Shown here: positions 7,885 through 15,035 of the stretch, one piece after another
Layout of the letters: each line of letters begins with the position of its first letter
Position numbering within the stretch: position 1 is the stretch's first letter
DNA from: Bacteroidales bacterium
GTDB lineage: Bacteria > Bacteroidota > Bacteroidia > Bacteroidales > P3
Direction: 5' to 3'
Assembly: GCA_016296345.1 (NCBI GenBank)
Contig: JAEDJL010000028.1
Span: 1-26,793 of the forward strand
DNA length: 26,793 bases
Notes under the pieces: model-generated
The model's input: only the letters and a program-made list of their open reading frames with translations
The model's database searches: none
Told to the model about the DNA's origin: nothing
Program-made: the position numbers and the translations under genes

Positions 7885-7962
7885 TGAAACGGCGTTTTGG
7901 CAGAGCAAAACGCCGTTTCGCTTGATTAAAACGGCGTTTTATTTTGTCAAAAGGGCGTTTTA
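7885..7962. repeat. Array B: four palindromic units at 21-bp pitch
   Basis: Centres are at 7892, 7913, 7934 and 7955, exactly 21 bp apart. Units 1 and 2 (TGAAACGGCGTTTTG and CAAAACGCCGTTTCG) are near-perfect reverse complements around a 6-bp loop, giving a strong potential hairpin at 7885-7920. Unit 3 is TAAAACGGCGTTTTA, and unit 4 carries a G for C change (CAAAAGGGCGTTTTA). A lone degenerate unit (AAAAATGCCGTTTTC, centre 7806) lies nearby out of register. The array fills the middle of the 314-bp divergent gap between cca (-) and ftcD (+), between the two promoters. I see no gene in the gap. Confidence 0.9.
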
Positions 7963-8006
7963 TTTCACGCCTTGTTTTGTTTGGGAAACATCAATGCTGT
8001 TTTTAT

Positions 8007-8037
8007 TTTGTCATTATTGCTTTTTTTACGAACTTTG
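8007..8037 (+). promoter_or_regulatory. Promoter of ftcD
   Basis: TTTG at 8007-8010 and GAACTTTG at 8030-8037 are 19 bp apart and match the Bacteroidetes -33/-7 pattern, with one mismatch at the first base of the -7 box. The predicted leader to the ATG at 8068 is about 25-30 nt. Confidence 0.55.
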
Positions 8038-8067
8038 CAGCGTTTTTGAGTAACAAATTTTTGAAAC

Positions 8068-9765
8068 ATGAAACAGTTAATTGAATGTGTGCCTAATATT
8101 TCAGAAGGCAGAGACATGAATATAATCAACCAGGTTGTTGCCGAGGTTGAAAAAGTTGAAGGAGTGAAGCTTCTCGATGTCGATCCGGGTGCTTCGACCA
8201 ACAGAACGGTCATTACCTTTGTCGGTGAACCCGAAAACGTATGTGAGGCAGCCTTTCGCTTGGTTGCAAAGGCTCAGGAGCTTATCGACATGAGAAACCA
8301 CCATGGCGATCACCCTCGTTTTGGTGCCACAGACGTCTGTCCGCTAATCCCTGTTGCTGACATAACAATGGAAGAAGTCGTAAAGTATGCAAGAAGCTTG
8401 GGAGAAAGAATAGGCAAAGAGCTTGGCATTCCGGTATATTGCTACGAATCGGCAGCCTTTGAGCCAAAGAGAAAGAACCTTGCTTCTTGTCGTCAGGGCG
8501 AGTATGAGGGTTTGAGTGCCAGAGTAGGCTCTGAGGATTGGAAACCGGACTTCGGACCTTCGGCATGGAGCGAAAGCGTTGCAAAAAGCGGAGCAACCGC
8601 AGTGGGAGCAAGAGACTTCCTTTTGGCAGTAAACTACAACCTCAATACCACTTCCACTCGTAGAGCCAATGCCATTGCGTTTGACGTTCGTGAGAAAGGA
8701 AGACCGAAAAGAGAAGGCGGCAAGCCAAACGGCAAACCGATGAAAGACGAAAACGGAAAGACAATCATGATTCCGGGAACTTTGAAAGGTACAAAGGCAA
8801 TCGGTTGGTTCATAGAAGAATACGGCATTGCACAAGTTTCGATGAATATTACAGACGCCAATGTCTCGCCTTTGCATATCTGCTTTGACGAGGTATGTGC
8901 AAAAGCTGCCGCAAGAGGAGTGAGAGTTACCGGTGTGGAAATTGTAGGCTTGGTTCCAAAGAAGACACTCATCGATGCAGGAAAGTATTACCTTGCAAAA
9001 CAACAACGTTCGTTGGGAGTAGATGAGGCAGAGTTGATAAAAATTGCCGTAAAGTCCATGGGATTGGACGATTTGAAGCCTTTCAATCCGCAGGAAAAGG
9101 TTATCGAATATATGATTGAGGACAAGAGTGCAAAGAAACTTGTAGATATGACTTGCACAGGTTTTGCCAACGAAACAGCATCAGAAAGCCCTGCTCCGGG
9201 AGGCGGAAGCATCTCGGCTTATATGGGAGCTTTGGGAGCTGCATTGGGAACAATGGTTGCCAACCTTTCGTCTCACAAAGCCGGTTGGGACGAAAGATGG
9301 GAAGAGTTCTCCGTTGTGGCAGAAAAAGGTCAGGCAATAAAAGACGAACTGCTATTCTTGGTCGATGAAGACACTCGTTCGTTTAACTTAATCATGGAAG
9401 CACTCGGCTTACCAAAGAAGACAGACGAAGACAAAGCCAAGAGAACAGAGGCAATTCAAGCTGCAACAAAATATGCTATCGAAGTGCCATACAGAACTCT
9501 CTGCAAATCGTTTGAAGTCTTCGAGATATGCCAAAAAATGGTCGAGACAGGAAATCCAAACTCGGTTACGGACGCCGCAGTCGGCATCTTGTGCGCCCGT
9601 GCAGCCTGCATAGGAGCTTTTATGAACATGCAGATAAATTGTTCCGGCTTGAACGACAAAGAATTTGTCAAAGACATAATCTCAAAAGGTCAGGCAATAG
9701 TCGATAAGGCTGAGGCAATCGAAAAAGAGTTCACTGCAAGAGTTTTGAAACAAATATCCGAATAA
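8068..9765 (+). CDS. ftcD: Bifunctional glutamate formimidoyltransferase / formimidoyl-THF cyclodeaminase
   Basis: The 565-residue fusion enzyme acts late in histidine breakdown. It moves the formimino group from formiminoglutamate to tetrahydrofolate, then deaminates it to 5,10-methenyl-THF. The N-terminal transferase (about 1-300) begins CVPNISEGRD and has the catalytic histidine in GDHPRFGATDV (H82). A linker leads to the C-terminal cyclodeaminase (about 355-565), which shows SPAPGGGSISAYMGALGAAL. The domain order matches the mammalian FTCD enzyme and the single-chain form seen in Bacteroidetes. No hutH, hutU or hutI lies adjacent. The gene has its own promoter and terminator, so it appears monocistronic, possibly serving one-carbon supply as well as histidine catabolism. 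Confidence 0.96.
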   Translation: MKQLIECVPNISEGRDMNIINQVVAEVEKVEGVKLLDVDPGASTNRTVITFVGEPENVCEAAFRLVAKAQELIDMRNHHGDHPRFGATDVCPLIPVADITMEEVVKYARSLGERIGKELGIPVYCYESAAFEPKRKNLASCRQGEYEGLSARVGSEDWKPDFGPSAWSESVAKSGATAVGARDFLLAVNYNLNTTSTRRANAIAFDVREKGRPKREGGKPNGKPMKDENGKTIMIPGTLKGTKAIGWFIEEYGIAQVSMNITDANVSPLHICFDEVCAKAAARGVRVTGVEIVGLVPKKTLIDAGKYYLAKQQRSLGVDEAELIKIAVKSMGLDDLKPFNPQEKVIEYMIEDKSAKKLVDMTCTGFANETASESPAPGGGSISAYMGALGAALGTMVANLSSHKAGWDERWEEFSVVAEKGQAIKDELLFLVDEDTRSFNLIMEALGLPKKTDEDKAKRTEAIQAATKYAIEVPYRTLCKSFEVFEICQKMVETGNPNSVTDAAVGILCARAACIGAFMNMQINCSGLNDKEFVKDIISKGQAIVDKAEAIEKEFTARVLKQISE

Positions 9766-9778
9766 CAAATAACCAAAC

Positions 9779-9812
9779 AAGCGGGAATGACTGTGGGTTG
9801 TTCCCGCTTTTT
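9779..9812 (+). terminator. Intrinsic terminator after ftcD
   Basis: A 9-bp perfect stem, AAGCGGGAA (9779-9787) with TTCCCGCTT (9801-9809), closes a 13-base loop and runs into TTTTTA. It lies 13 bases after the ftcD stop codon. Confidence 0.88.
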
Positions 9813-9832
9813 ATATCGTTTTGTGTCGTCAG

Positions 9833-11032
9833 ATGCCTGTTTTTGAGCAAAGTATAGGGGATAAGGCTTTTTCGCTCAGCGAAGTTACGGCGAGCATCAG
9901 GCGTACCATTTCATCAAGGTACGGTTCTTCTTTCTGGGTACGGGCAGAGATGATAAAATTGAACCATTATCCTTACAGCGGTCATGCTTTCCCCGACCTG
10001 ATAGAAAAAAAAGACGGAGTGATTGTTGCTCAGATGAGAGCAATTATTTGGAGTGGTGATTTGAAACGAATAAACGAGAAATTCTTTCGCTGCGGCATGG
10101 GAGCATTGTCTGACGGCGTGAGCATATTGTTTCGTGCCACTATAATGTATGACGAGTTTCACGGATTAAGTCTGAGGATTATCGACATCGACACTTCCTT
10201 TACCTTGGGTGAATTGGAAAAGCAGAGAATTAACTGCATTGAACGCCTCAAAGCAGAGAAGATATTTGCCCTCAACAAGTCGAAACAGCTTCCCGCACTC
10301 CCGAAACGATTTGCCATTATCTCGGTCGAAAGCAGTAAGGGCTACAATGACTTTATGAAAGTGGTGCTTTCTCACAGTCCGAAGTTCGCTATATTCACTC
10401 ATCTCTTCCCTTCGCTTTTGCAAGGTGAGGGAGCGGTGTATTCAATGCTCCAAGCCTTTGAAAGAATTGAGGTAGTGGCAGAGTTTTTTGACGCAGTTTT
10501 GATAATAAGAGGCGGAGGCGGCGATGTGGGACTTAGTTGCTACAACGACTATCGGCTTTGCAGGGCGGTGGCTCTTTGTTCTCTTCCGGTGCTTACGGGT
10601 ATCGGACACTCGACCAACCAAACCGTTGCAGAGCAGACGGCATGGCACGACTTTATCACGCCCACCGACTTGGCAGATTCGATTTTGGGATACCATGAAA
10701 CGGCACTCCAAAACATCACAGAGGCAAGAAATTCTCTCCTTTCATGCTCCGACGACGTATTAAAGCGAGAAAAACAAAACCTTGTTCAAACAAGAGTGGA
10801 GCTTATCGAGAAAATAAAAAGACGAATGAGCAGAGAAAGGGAGGATTTGACCATTAGAGGAAAGTATTTGCGGCTTCTCAGTCCCGACCTTTTGCTCAAA
10901 AAAGGTTACAGCATAACCTATAAGGAAAACAAAGTGGTGCTTTCGGCTCACTGTCTCAAAGAAGGCGACACCATAAGGACGAGATTTTCTGACGGAGAGG
11001 TCATTTCAACAGTAAACAAGATAAAACAATAA
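9833..11032 (+). CDS. xseA: Exodeoxyribonuclease VII large subunit
   Basis: XseA is the catalytic and DNA-binding subunit of ExoVII, which degrades single-stranded DNA from both ends into oligonucleotides during repair. The 399-residue protein shows an N-terminal OB-fold (SLSEVTASIRRTISSRY...FWVRAEMIKLN). The catalytic domain includes FAIISVESSKGYNDF, LIIRGGGGDVGLSCYND and LPVLTGIGHSTNQTVAEQTA, and is followed by a helical/coiled-coil segment. It is shorter than the E. coli protein (about 456 residues), mainly in the coiled region. A TTG at 9821 is in frame, but the ATG at 9833 is chosen. The start lies only about 20 bp after the ftcD terminator and no clear promoter is seen in that gap, so some read-through may occur. 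The stop overlaps the xseB start. Confidence 0.93.
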   Translation: MPVFEQSIGDKAFSLSEVTASIRRTISSRYGSSFWVRAEMIKLNHYPYSGHAFPDLIEKKDGVIVAQMRAIIWSGDLKRINEKFFRCGMGALSDGVSILFRATIMYDEFHGLSLRIIDIDTSFTLGELEKQRINCIERLKAEKIFALNKSKQLPALPKRFAIISVESSKGYNDFMKVVLSHSPKFAIFTHLFPSLLQGEGAVYSMLQAFERIEVVAEFFDAVLIIRGGGGDVGLSCYNDYRLCRAVALCSLPVLTGIGHSTNQTVAEQTAWHDFITPTDLADSILGYHETALQNITEARNSLLSCSDDVLKREKQNLVQTRVELIEKIKRRMSREREDLTIRGKYLRLLSPDLLLKKGYSITYKENKVVLSAHCLKEGDTIRTRFSDGEVISTVNKIKQ

Positions 11033-11268
11033 TGGAAAACGAGCAAGAAACACTCTCATACGAGCAGGCATACAACGAACTCAGGCAGATAATTGACCGC
11101 TTGGAGAACAGCGATGTGAATATTGATGTTTTGACAAAAGAAATTGAGAGAGCGGAAAGCCTTCTTGACTTTTGCAACAAACGTCTCTCGCAGGTGGAAG
11201 TCGATGTGCAGAAGCTGACAAAGCGTCTTGAAGACTTCGACGAACAAAACGCCGATTTGGCAGAATAA
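11032..11268 (+). CDS. xseB: Exodeoxyribonuclease VII small subunit
   Basis: The 78-residue all-helical subunit wraps the coiled-coil of XseA and is needed for a stable ExoVII complex. The family pattern is clear: LSYEQAYNELRQIIDRLENSD near the N terminus, then a second helix ending KLTKRLEDF. The ATG overlaps the xseA stop (TAATG, 1-base overlap), so the two are translationally coupled. The final codons (QNADLAE-stop) lie inside the first unit of repeat array C (11245-11259), so the C-terminal tail appears to be repeat-derived and is probably not functionally important. Confidence 0.93.
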   Translation: MENEQETLSYEQAYNELRQIIDRLENSDVNIDVLTKEIERAESLLDFCNKRLSQVEVDVQKLTKRLEDFDEQNADLAE

Positions 11269-11327
11269 AACGGCGTTTCAGTCAGATAAAACGGCGTTTT
11301 ATTTTCGCAAAACGCCGAGTTATTTTT
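11245..11327. repeat. Array C: four palindromic units at 21-bp pitch
   Basis: Centres are at 11252, 11273, 11294 and 11315, exactly 21 bp apart. The units are CAAAACGCCGATTTG, TAAAACGGCGTTTCA, TAAAACGGCGTTTTA and CAAAACGCCGAGTTA. The array occupies the whole convergent gap between xseB (+) and aroQ (-): unit 1 is within the xseB coding end, and the tail of unit 4 reaches the aroQ stop (11326-11328). Units 3 and 4 can fold into a hairpin flanked by T-runs on both strands, so a bidirectional terminator role is plausible here. Confidence 0.9.
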
Positions 11328-11751
11328 AGTAGTCTTCCGAAAGGAGGGCTTCGACTGCCAATCGGTAGCCGCAAAGTCCCAAGCCTATTATCGAACCCTT
11401 GCAATAGGGAGCTATAAGTGAGCGGTGGCGAAACTCTTCGCGAGCAAGAATGTTGCTGATGTGAACTTCCACAACAGGAACTCCCACAGCCTTGACAGCA
11501 TCTGCCACAGCCACCGAAGTGTGTGTGTATCCTGCTGCATTGAGAACAACTCCGTCGCAGTCGGCAGCCTGTTGCAAAAGATTGACAAGCTCACCTTCCA
11601 CATTGCTTTGAGCATATCGCAACTCCACATCGGGATATTGCTTTTTCAGCTCTTCAAAATAATCTTCAAAGCTCCTGCTTCCGTAAATTGAAGGCTCTCT
11701 TTTGCCCAACAAATTGAGGTTAGGTCCGTTAATTATAGCTATTTTTTTCAT
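11326..11751 (-). CDS. aroQ: 3-dehydroquinate dehydratase, type II
   Basis: The enzyme removes water from 3-dehydroquinate to give 3-dehydroshikimate, step three of the shikimate pathway. The 141-residue length is normal for the dodecameric type II enzyme. The motif INGPNLNLLGKREPSIYGS carries the flexible-lid arginine (R18) and catalytic tyrosine (Y23). The active-site NAAGYTHTS and the substrate-binding EVHISNILAREEFRHRS follow. An in-frame ATG three codons upstream (11760) exists, but MKKIAIINGPN is the family-typical start. The gene overlaps the end of the thioredoxin-like gene by 23 bp and is last in its operon. Confidence 0.95.
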   Translation of the reverse strand: MKKIAIINGPNLNLLGKREPSIYGSRSFEDYFEELKKQYPDVELRYAQSNVEGELVNLLQQAADCDGVVLNAAGYTHTSVAVADAVKAVGVPVVEVHISNILAREEFRHRSLIAPYCKGSIIGLGLCGYRLAVEALLSEDY

Positions 11752-12244
11752 TGTGTTCAAATTCTCTGTCGATTACTCTGCCGTCTTTGCCAATCAAAAA
11801 GAGGGTCGGAACGGTATAAATGTAGCTTTTGACAATCGCTTCGCACTCTTTGCAGTAGGCATTGACCCATTTTTGTGGCAGTTTTTGGCAAGTTTGCTGC
11901 CACACAAGGCTGTCTGTCTCTACCGCAACAGCCAAAAGGGTGAGCGAACCTTCGTCAAGCAGTCGGTTAATCGTCTTGCTTTTTTTCAGTTTCTTCTTTG
12001 TTTTGGCACAAACCTCACATTCGGGCGAATGAAACAAGACCAAGACATTTGTACCCTTGCTTTCAATCAGGCGGTAGAGCGATTGCTCTTGGTTTTCTGC
12101 CACAAAGGTAAAGTCAATAGCCTTTTCGCCAACTTGATTGTCGCTCTGCTTGTCGTAATTCTGGCTTTCGGCATCAAGCGGACAAAGCACTGCCAATGCC
12201 GAAAGCAGAAAGATGTATGCAATATGTCCTATTTTTGTTTTCAT
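11729..12244 (-). CDS. Exported thioredoxin-like protein
   Basis: The 171-residue protein has an N-terminal signal or anchor segment (GHIAYIFLLSALAVLCPLDAES). A thioredoxin-fold domain follows, with the redox motif CEVC at residues 76-79 after VLVLFHSPE, a cis-proline segment YTVPTLFLIGKDGRVI near residue 146, and two extra cysteines (CKEC, about 131-134). It resembles the Bacteroidetes TlpA/ResA-like periplasmic proteins, which act as thiol-disulfide oxidoreductases. The lipobox-like AVLC is not canonical, so lipidation is uncertain. The ATG at 12244 overlaps the stop of the upstream hydrolase (ATGA). The frame extends to 12382, but only this start gives a signal peptide. The substrate is unknown. 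Confidence 0.75.
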   Translation of the reverse strand: MKTKIGHIAYIFLLSALAVLCPLDAESQNYDKQSDNQVGEKAIDFTFVAENQEQSLYRLIESKGTNVLVLFHSPECEVCAKTKKKLKKSKTINRLLDEGSLTLLAVAVETDSLVWQQTCQKLPQKWVNAYCKECEAIVKSYIYTVPTLFLIGKDGRVIDREFEHNEKNSYN

Positions 12245-13644
12245 ATCTCCAAGCACTCGCCCTTTGAGGGGATAAAGACATCGGAATAGCCGTTTTCTTT
12301 GAGCGTTTGGGCAAAGTTCTCCTGTGTTTGCTTCTCTCCGTGAACCAATATAACCTTCTTGATTTTGCTTTTGTCCTGACAAGAGAGATAACGCAGCAAT
12401 TCGTCTCGGTCGGCGTGGGCTGAGTAGGAGTCAATCTTCCTTATCTCGGCTTTAACCTTATATTCAGTTCCGAAAATCGACACAAACCTGTCTCCGCGAA
12501 GTATTTTTGCTCCCAAAGTTGTAGGGGCGCAATAGCCAACTCCCAAAATGGTGGTGCGATTGTTCTCTATGTTGTTGGCAATGTGGTGCTTTATTCGTCC
12601 TGCCTCCATCATTCCGCTTGCCGAAATGATGATGCAAGGGATTTTTGTGTAGTTCAACTGTTTTGACTCTTCGACCGACTGAACGTAATGCAACTTCTCG
12701 AAGCCGAAAGGGTCGGGATCGGTCTTCATAAACTCTTTCATCTCGTCGCAAAAGCACTCGCTGTGCAGTTTCATGATGTTTGTGGCGTTCAAACTCAAAG
12801 GACTATCGACGTAAACGTCAATCATCGGCAACAATCTCTGCTCCCAGAGCTTGTTGAGTGCAAAGATAATCTCCTGAGCCCTGCCAATAGCAAACGAAGG
12901 TATCAAGAGCTTGCCTTTTTTCTTGCAACAAGTATCGACAACCGCCCTGAGAAGCTCTTGTTCGCTCTGGTCGATGTTGCCATGCACCCTGTCGCCGTAT
13001 GTGGTCTCCATTATAATATAGTCGGCTTGGGCAAAAGGCTGTGGCGAACGCAATATACGCTTGGTATAACGACCAACATCGCCGCTGAAAGCAATCTTCA
13101 CACTCTCGCCGTCCTCTTTCTTTATGGTAAGAAGCACTGTTGCACTTCCAAGTATGTGTCCGTTGTCGGTAAACTGCAAAGATGTCTCGTCGTCAAGTCT
13201 GAGCGTTCTGCCGTAAGGAACGGAGATGAAGTACGACATGGCGTTTTGAGCATCTTCGACGGTGTATATGGGTTCGACGGCAGGCAATCCTTGTCGCGAA
13301 CGCTTTTTGTTGAATGTCCTTGTATCGGATTCTTGTATTCCTGCGGAGTCTTGCAACATTATTGCACAGAGGTCTCGCGTTGCAGGGGTCGAAAAAATTG
13401 TTCCCTCAAAGCCCTGCTTTACCAAGTAGGGGATAAGCCCCGAGTGGTCGATGTGAGGGTGAGACAAAATCAAATAATCTATTTCGCCCGGCTCAAATCC
13501 AAGCTCTCTGTTGAGGCTGTCGGTTTCCAAACCCTTGCCTTGATACATTCCGCAGTCCAAAAGGATTTTCTTTCCTTTGGGAGTGGTAATCAGATGTTTG
13601 CTGCCCGTAACTTCTTTCGCAGCACCCAAAAACTGTATCTTCAT
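12241..13644 (-). CDS. MBL-fold / beta-CASP RNA hydrolase family protein
   Basis: The 467-residue protein combines a metallo-beta-lactamase core with a beta-CASP insert and a C-terminal RMMBL region, the architecture of CPSF73/Ysh1-like RNA nucleases found in many bacteria. The zinc motif SHPHIDHSG is at 61-69, with NGHILGSATV, AFSGDVGRY and METTYGDRVH downstream. The beta-CASP part runs from PSFAIGRAQEI through CIIISASGMMEAGR, and the terminal histidines lie in DSYSAHADRDELL and LVHGEKQ. RNA endo- or exonuclease activity is inferred from the family. It heads the operon with the thioredoxin-like gene and aroQ, with a clear -7 box upstream. Confidence 0.9.
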   Translation of the reverse strand: MKIQFLGAAKEVTGSKHLITTPKGKKILLDCGMYQGKGLETDSLNRELGFEPGEIDYLILSHPHIDHSGLIPYLVKQGFEGTIFSTPATRDLCAIMLQDSAGIQESDTRTFNKKRSRQGLPAVEPIYTVEDAQNAMSYFISVPYGRTLRLDDETSLQFTDNGHILGSATVLLTIKKEDGESVKIAFSGDVGRYTKRILRSPQPFAQADYIIMETTYGDRVHGNIDQSEQELLRAVVDTCCKKKGKLLIPSFAIGRAQEIIFALNKLWEQRLLPMIDVYVDSPLSLNATNIMKLHSECFCDEMKEFMKTDPDPFGFEKLHYVQSVEESKQLNYTKIPCIIISASGMMEAGRIKHHIANNIENNRTTILGVGYCAPTTLGAKILRGDRFVSIFGTEYKVKAEIRKIDSYSAHADRDELLRYLSCQDKSKIKKVILVHGEKQTQENFAQTLKENGYSDVFIPSKGECLEI

Positions 13645-13675
13645 ATAGAAAGTATTTTATTTCGTTAGCGTACCG

Positions 13676-13683
13676 CAAAGGTA
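13676..13683 (-). promoter_or_regulatory. -7 box of the MBL-hydrolase operon
   Basis: The minus strand reads TACCTTTG at 13683-13676, a perfect TAnnTTTG, about 31 bases before the ATG at 13644. A -33 TTTG is found only 24 bp upstream, longer than usual, so the -33 assignment is uncertain. Confidence 0.6.
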
Positions 13684-13739
13684 CAACAAACAAACGACAA
13701 TTCCTCACAAAAAATTGCCGAAACTTACCCCTGCAAAAA

Positions 13740-13817
13740 TAAAACGCCGTTTTGTCCGACTGAAACGCCGTTTTGGCAAAATAAAACGGCGTTCTATTTT
13801 TGTGAAACGGCGTTTTA
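13740..13817. repeat. Array D: four palindromic units at 21-bp pitch
   Basis: Centres are at 13747, 13768, 13789 and 13810 (spacing 21 throughout). The units are TAAAACGCCGTTTTG, TGAAACGCCGTTTTG, TAAAACGGCGTTCTA and TGAAACGGCGTTTTA. Two have C and two have G at the centre. The array lies about 55 bp upstream of the -7 box of the MBL-hydrolase operon and downstream of the DUF2795 terminator, within a gene-free stretch of 296 bp. Confidence 0.9.
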
Positions 13818-13868
13818 ATACATCAAACCCTATCCGAAGTTGATTAAGTCGCAGTTTGCTTAATGAAT

Positions 13869-13901
13869 AAAGCAGATTTTGCCAAGTGCAAAACCTGCTT
13901 T
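13869..13901 (-). terminator. Probable terminator hairpin after the DUF2795 gene
   Basis: AAAGCAG-A-TTTTGC (13869-13882) pairs with GCAAAA-C-CTGCTTT (13888-13901), a 13-bp stem with one internal mismatch and a 5-base loop. It is 39 bp downstream of the DUF2795 stop on the minus strand. The U-tract is short (TTTATT), so termination efficiency is uncertain. Confidence 0.6.
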
Positions 13902-13940
13902 CAAATTAAAAAATATGAAAATGAAAAAAATTGCCGGGGA

Positions 13941-14162
13941 TTAGTATTCGTCTTCGTGGAAGAAGAAGTCGTCCTTTGTCGGATAATCGGGCCAGATGTC
14001 CTCGATTGTTTCGTAGATGTCTCCTTCGTCTTCAATCTCGGCAAGGTTTTCTAATACCTCGGCGGGAGCCCCGCTTCTTATGGCGTAGTCCATCAATTCT
14101 TCTTTGGTGGCAGGCCACGGTGCATCGTCCAATTTTGATGCCAATTCCAAAGTCCAATACAT
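13941..14162 (-). CDS. DUF2795-type conserved small protein
   Basis: The 73-residue acidic protein begins MYWTLELASKLDDAPWPATKEELMDYAIRSG and continues with APAEVLENLAEIEDEG and a strongly acidic C terminus (FFFHEDEY). This matches the DUF2795 proteins widespread in Bacteroidetes, in which a short helical unit with the PATKEEL motif is the conserved part. The function is unknown. It follows the cobalamin adenosyltransferase gene by 63 bp on the same strand, with no clear promoter between, and a hairpin terminator lies just downstream, so it is probably the last gene of the mrp transcript. Confidence 0.85.
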   Translation of the reverse strand: MYWTLELASKLDDAPWPATKEELMDYAIRSGAPAEVLENLAEIEDEGDIYETIEDIWPDYPTKDDFFFHEDEY

Positions 14163-14225
14163 AGTCTTATCGTTTTATGGTTGTTATTCTGTTTTGTATT
14201 GCAACGTCAATTTGCTTGTATTATT

Positions 14226-14768
14226 CTATTCTGCCGTCCAATATGTCTCTTTTCTGCCTTTGTGCTTTAAGATATAACGAGAGAGTACAAAGAGATAGTC
14301 TGACAGACGGTTGAGAAACTGCAAAATGCTGTCATCTACAAGTGTTTCTTCGCTCAGTCTCACACACAGACGCTCGGCTCTGCGACATATCGTTCGGGCT
14401 ACGTGAATGTGTGAGCTTGTGCGACTTCCTCCCGGAATGAGAAATGCTTTCAATGCAGGCAGTTCGTCATTCATGGAGTCAATCCTTCGTTCCAAAAACT
14501 TAACATCCTCGTCCTTTACCTTGGGCATTCGACTTTTTACTTCATTGCTTTCACTCGAAATGAGGCTTTCGCAGTTGAACAAAATTCTTTGAATTTTCAC
14601 AATTTCGCGAGTAAGATGTTCGCTGTTGAAGCAGTCTCTTACCAACCCCAAGTAGGAAACCAATTCGTCAATCGTTCCATAACACTCGACACGAAGGTCA
14701 TATTTTTTGACCCTTGTGCCTCCCGAGAGACTTGTTTCTCCTTTGTCTCCTGTCTTTGTGTAAATCAT
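14226..14768 (-). CDS. Cob(I)alamin adenosyltransferase, PduO type
   Basis: The 180-residue enzyme transfers the adenosyl group of ATP to cob(I)alamin or cobyrinic acid diamide to make the adenosylcobalamin cofactor. Family marks are the ATP-binding N-terminal TKTGDKGETSLSGGTRVKK, the VECYGTIDELVSYLG segment, FLIPGGSRTSSHIHVARTICRRAERL and LNRLSDYLFVLSRY. The length is normal for a PduO-type single domain. It starts 12 bp after the NifU-like gene in the same operon. No cobalamin-synthesis gene or cobalamin riboswitch is seen nearby, so it may serve salvaged cobalamin. Confidence 0.93.
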   Translation of the reverse strand: MIYTKTGDKGETSLSGGTRVKKYDLRVECYGTIDELVSYLGLVRDCFNSEHLTREIVKIQRILFNCESLISSESNEVKSRMPKVKDEDVKFLERRIDSMNDELPALKAFLIPGGSRTSSHIHVARTICRRAERLCVRLSEETLVDDSILQFLNRLSDYLFVLSRYILKHKGRKETYWTAE

Positions 14769-14780
14769 GTCGGTTGTTTC

Positions 14781-15026
14781 TTAAATTCTCTCTACGGATT
14801 GAATTTCCGGAACGACTTCTCTGACGGCTGCTTCGACGCCTTGCTTCAAGGTTGCCATTGCATGAGGGCAACTGCCACAATGTCCTTGCAATTCGACATA
14901 GACAACCTTGTTTTCGTCCATGCTTACAAACTGAACGTCTCCTCCGTCTTCTTGAAGGTATGGACGGATTGACTCAATTACTTCTTTAACTCTGTTTTCC
15001 AAATTTGTTTTTTCCTCAGGTGTCAT
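14781..15026 (-). CDS. NifU C-terminal-like Fe-S scaffold protein
   Basis: The 81-residue protein is a stand-alone NifU C-terminal (Nfu) domain: a short helix, then RPYLQEDGGDVQFVSMD, YVELQGHCGSCPHAMATLKQGVE. It has the cluster-binding CxxC at C50 and C53 and ends in EVVPEIQSVERI. Nfu domains carry transient [4Fe-4S] or [2Fe-2S] clusters and pass them to target proteins. It lies 9 bp after the Mrp ATPase gene in the same operon, a pairing that fits cluster assembly and delivery. Confidence 0.93.
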   Translation of the reverse strand: MTPEEKTNLENRVKEVIESIRPYLQEDGGDVQFVSMDENKVVYVELQGHCGSCPHAMATLKQGVEAAVREVVPEIQSVERI

Positions 15027-15035
15027 ATTGTGGTT

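Noticed and set aside
7885..7962. Regular repeat-spacer structure of the arrays as a CRISPR
   Set aside because: Spacers are only 6 bp, repeats are 15 bp, the units vary in sequence, the arrays are scattered, and no cas gene is present.
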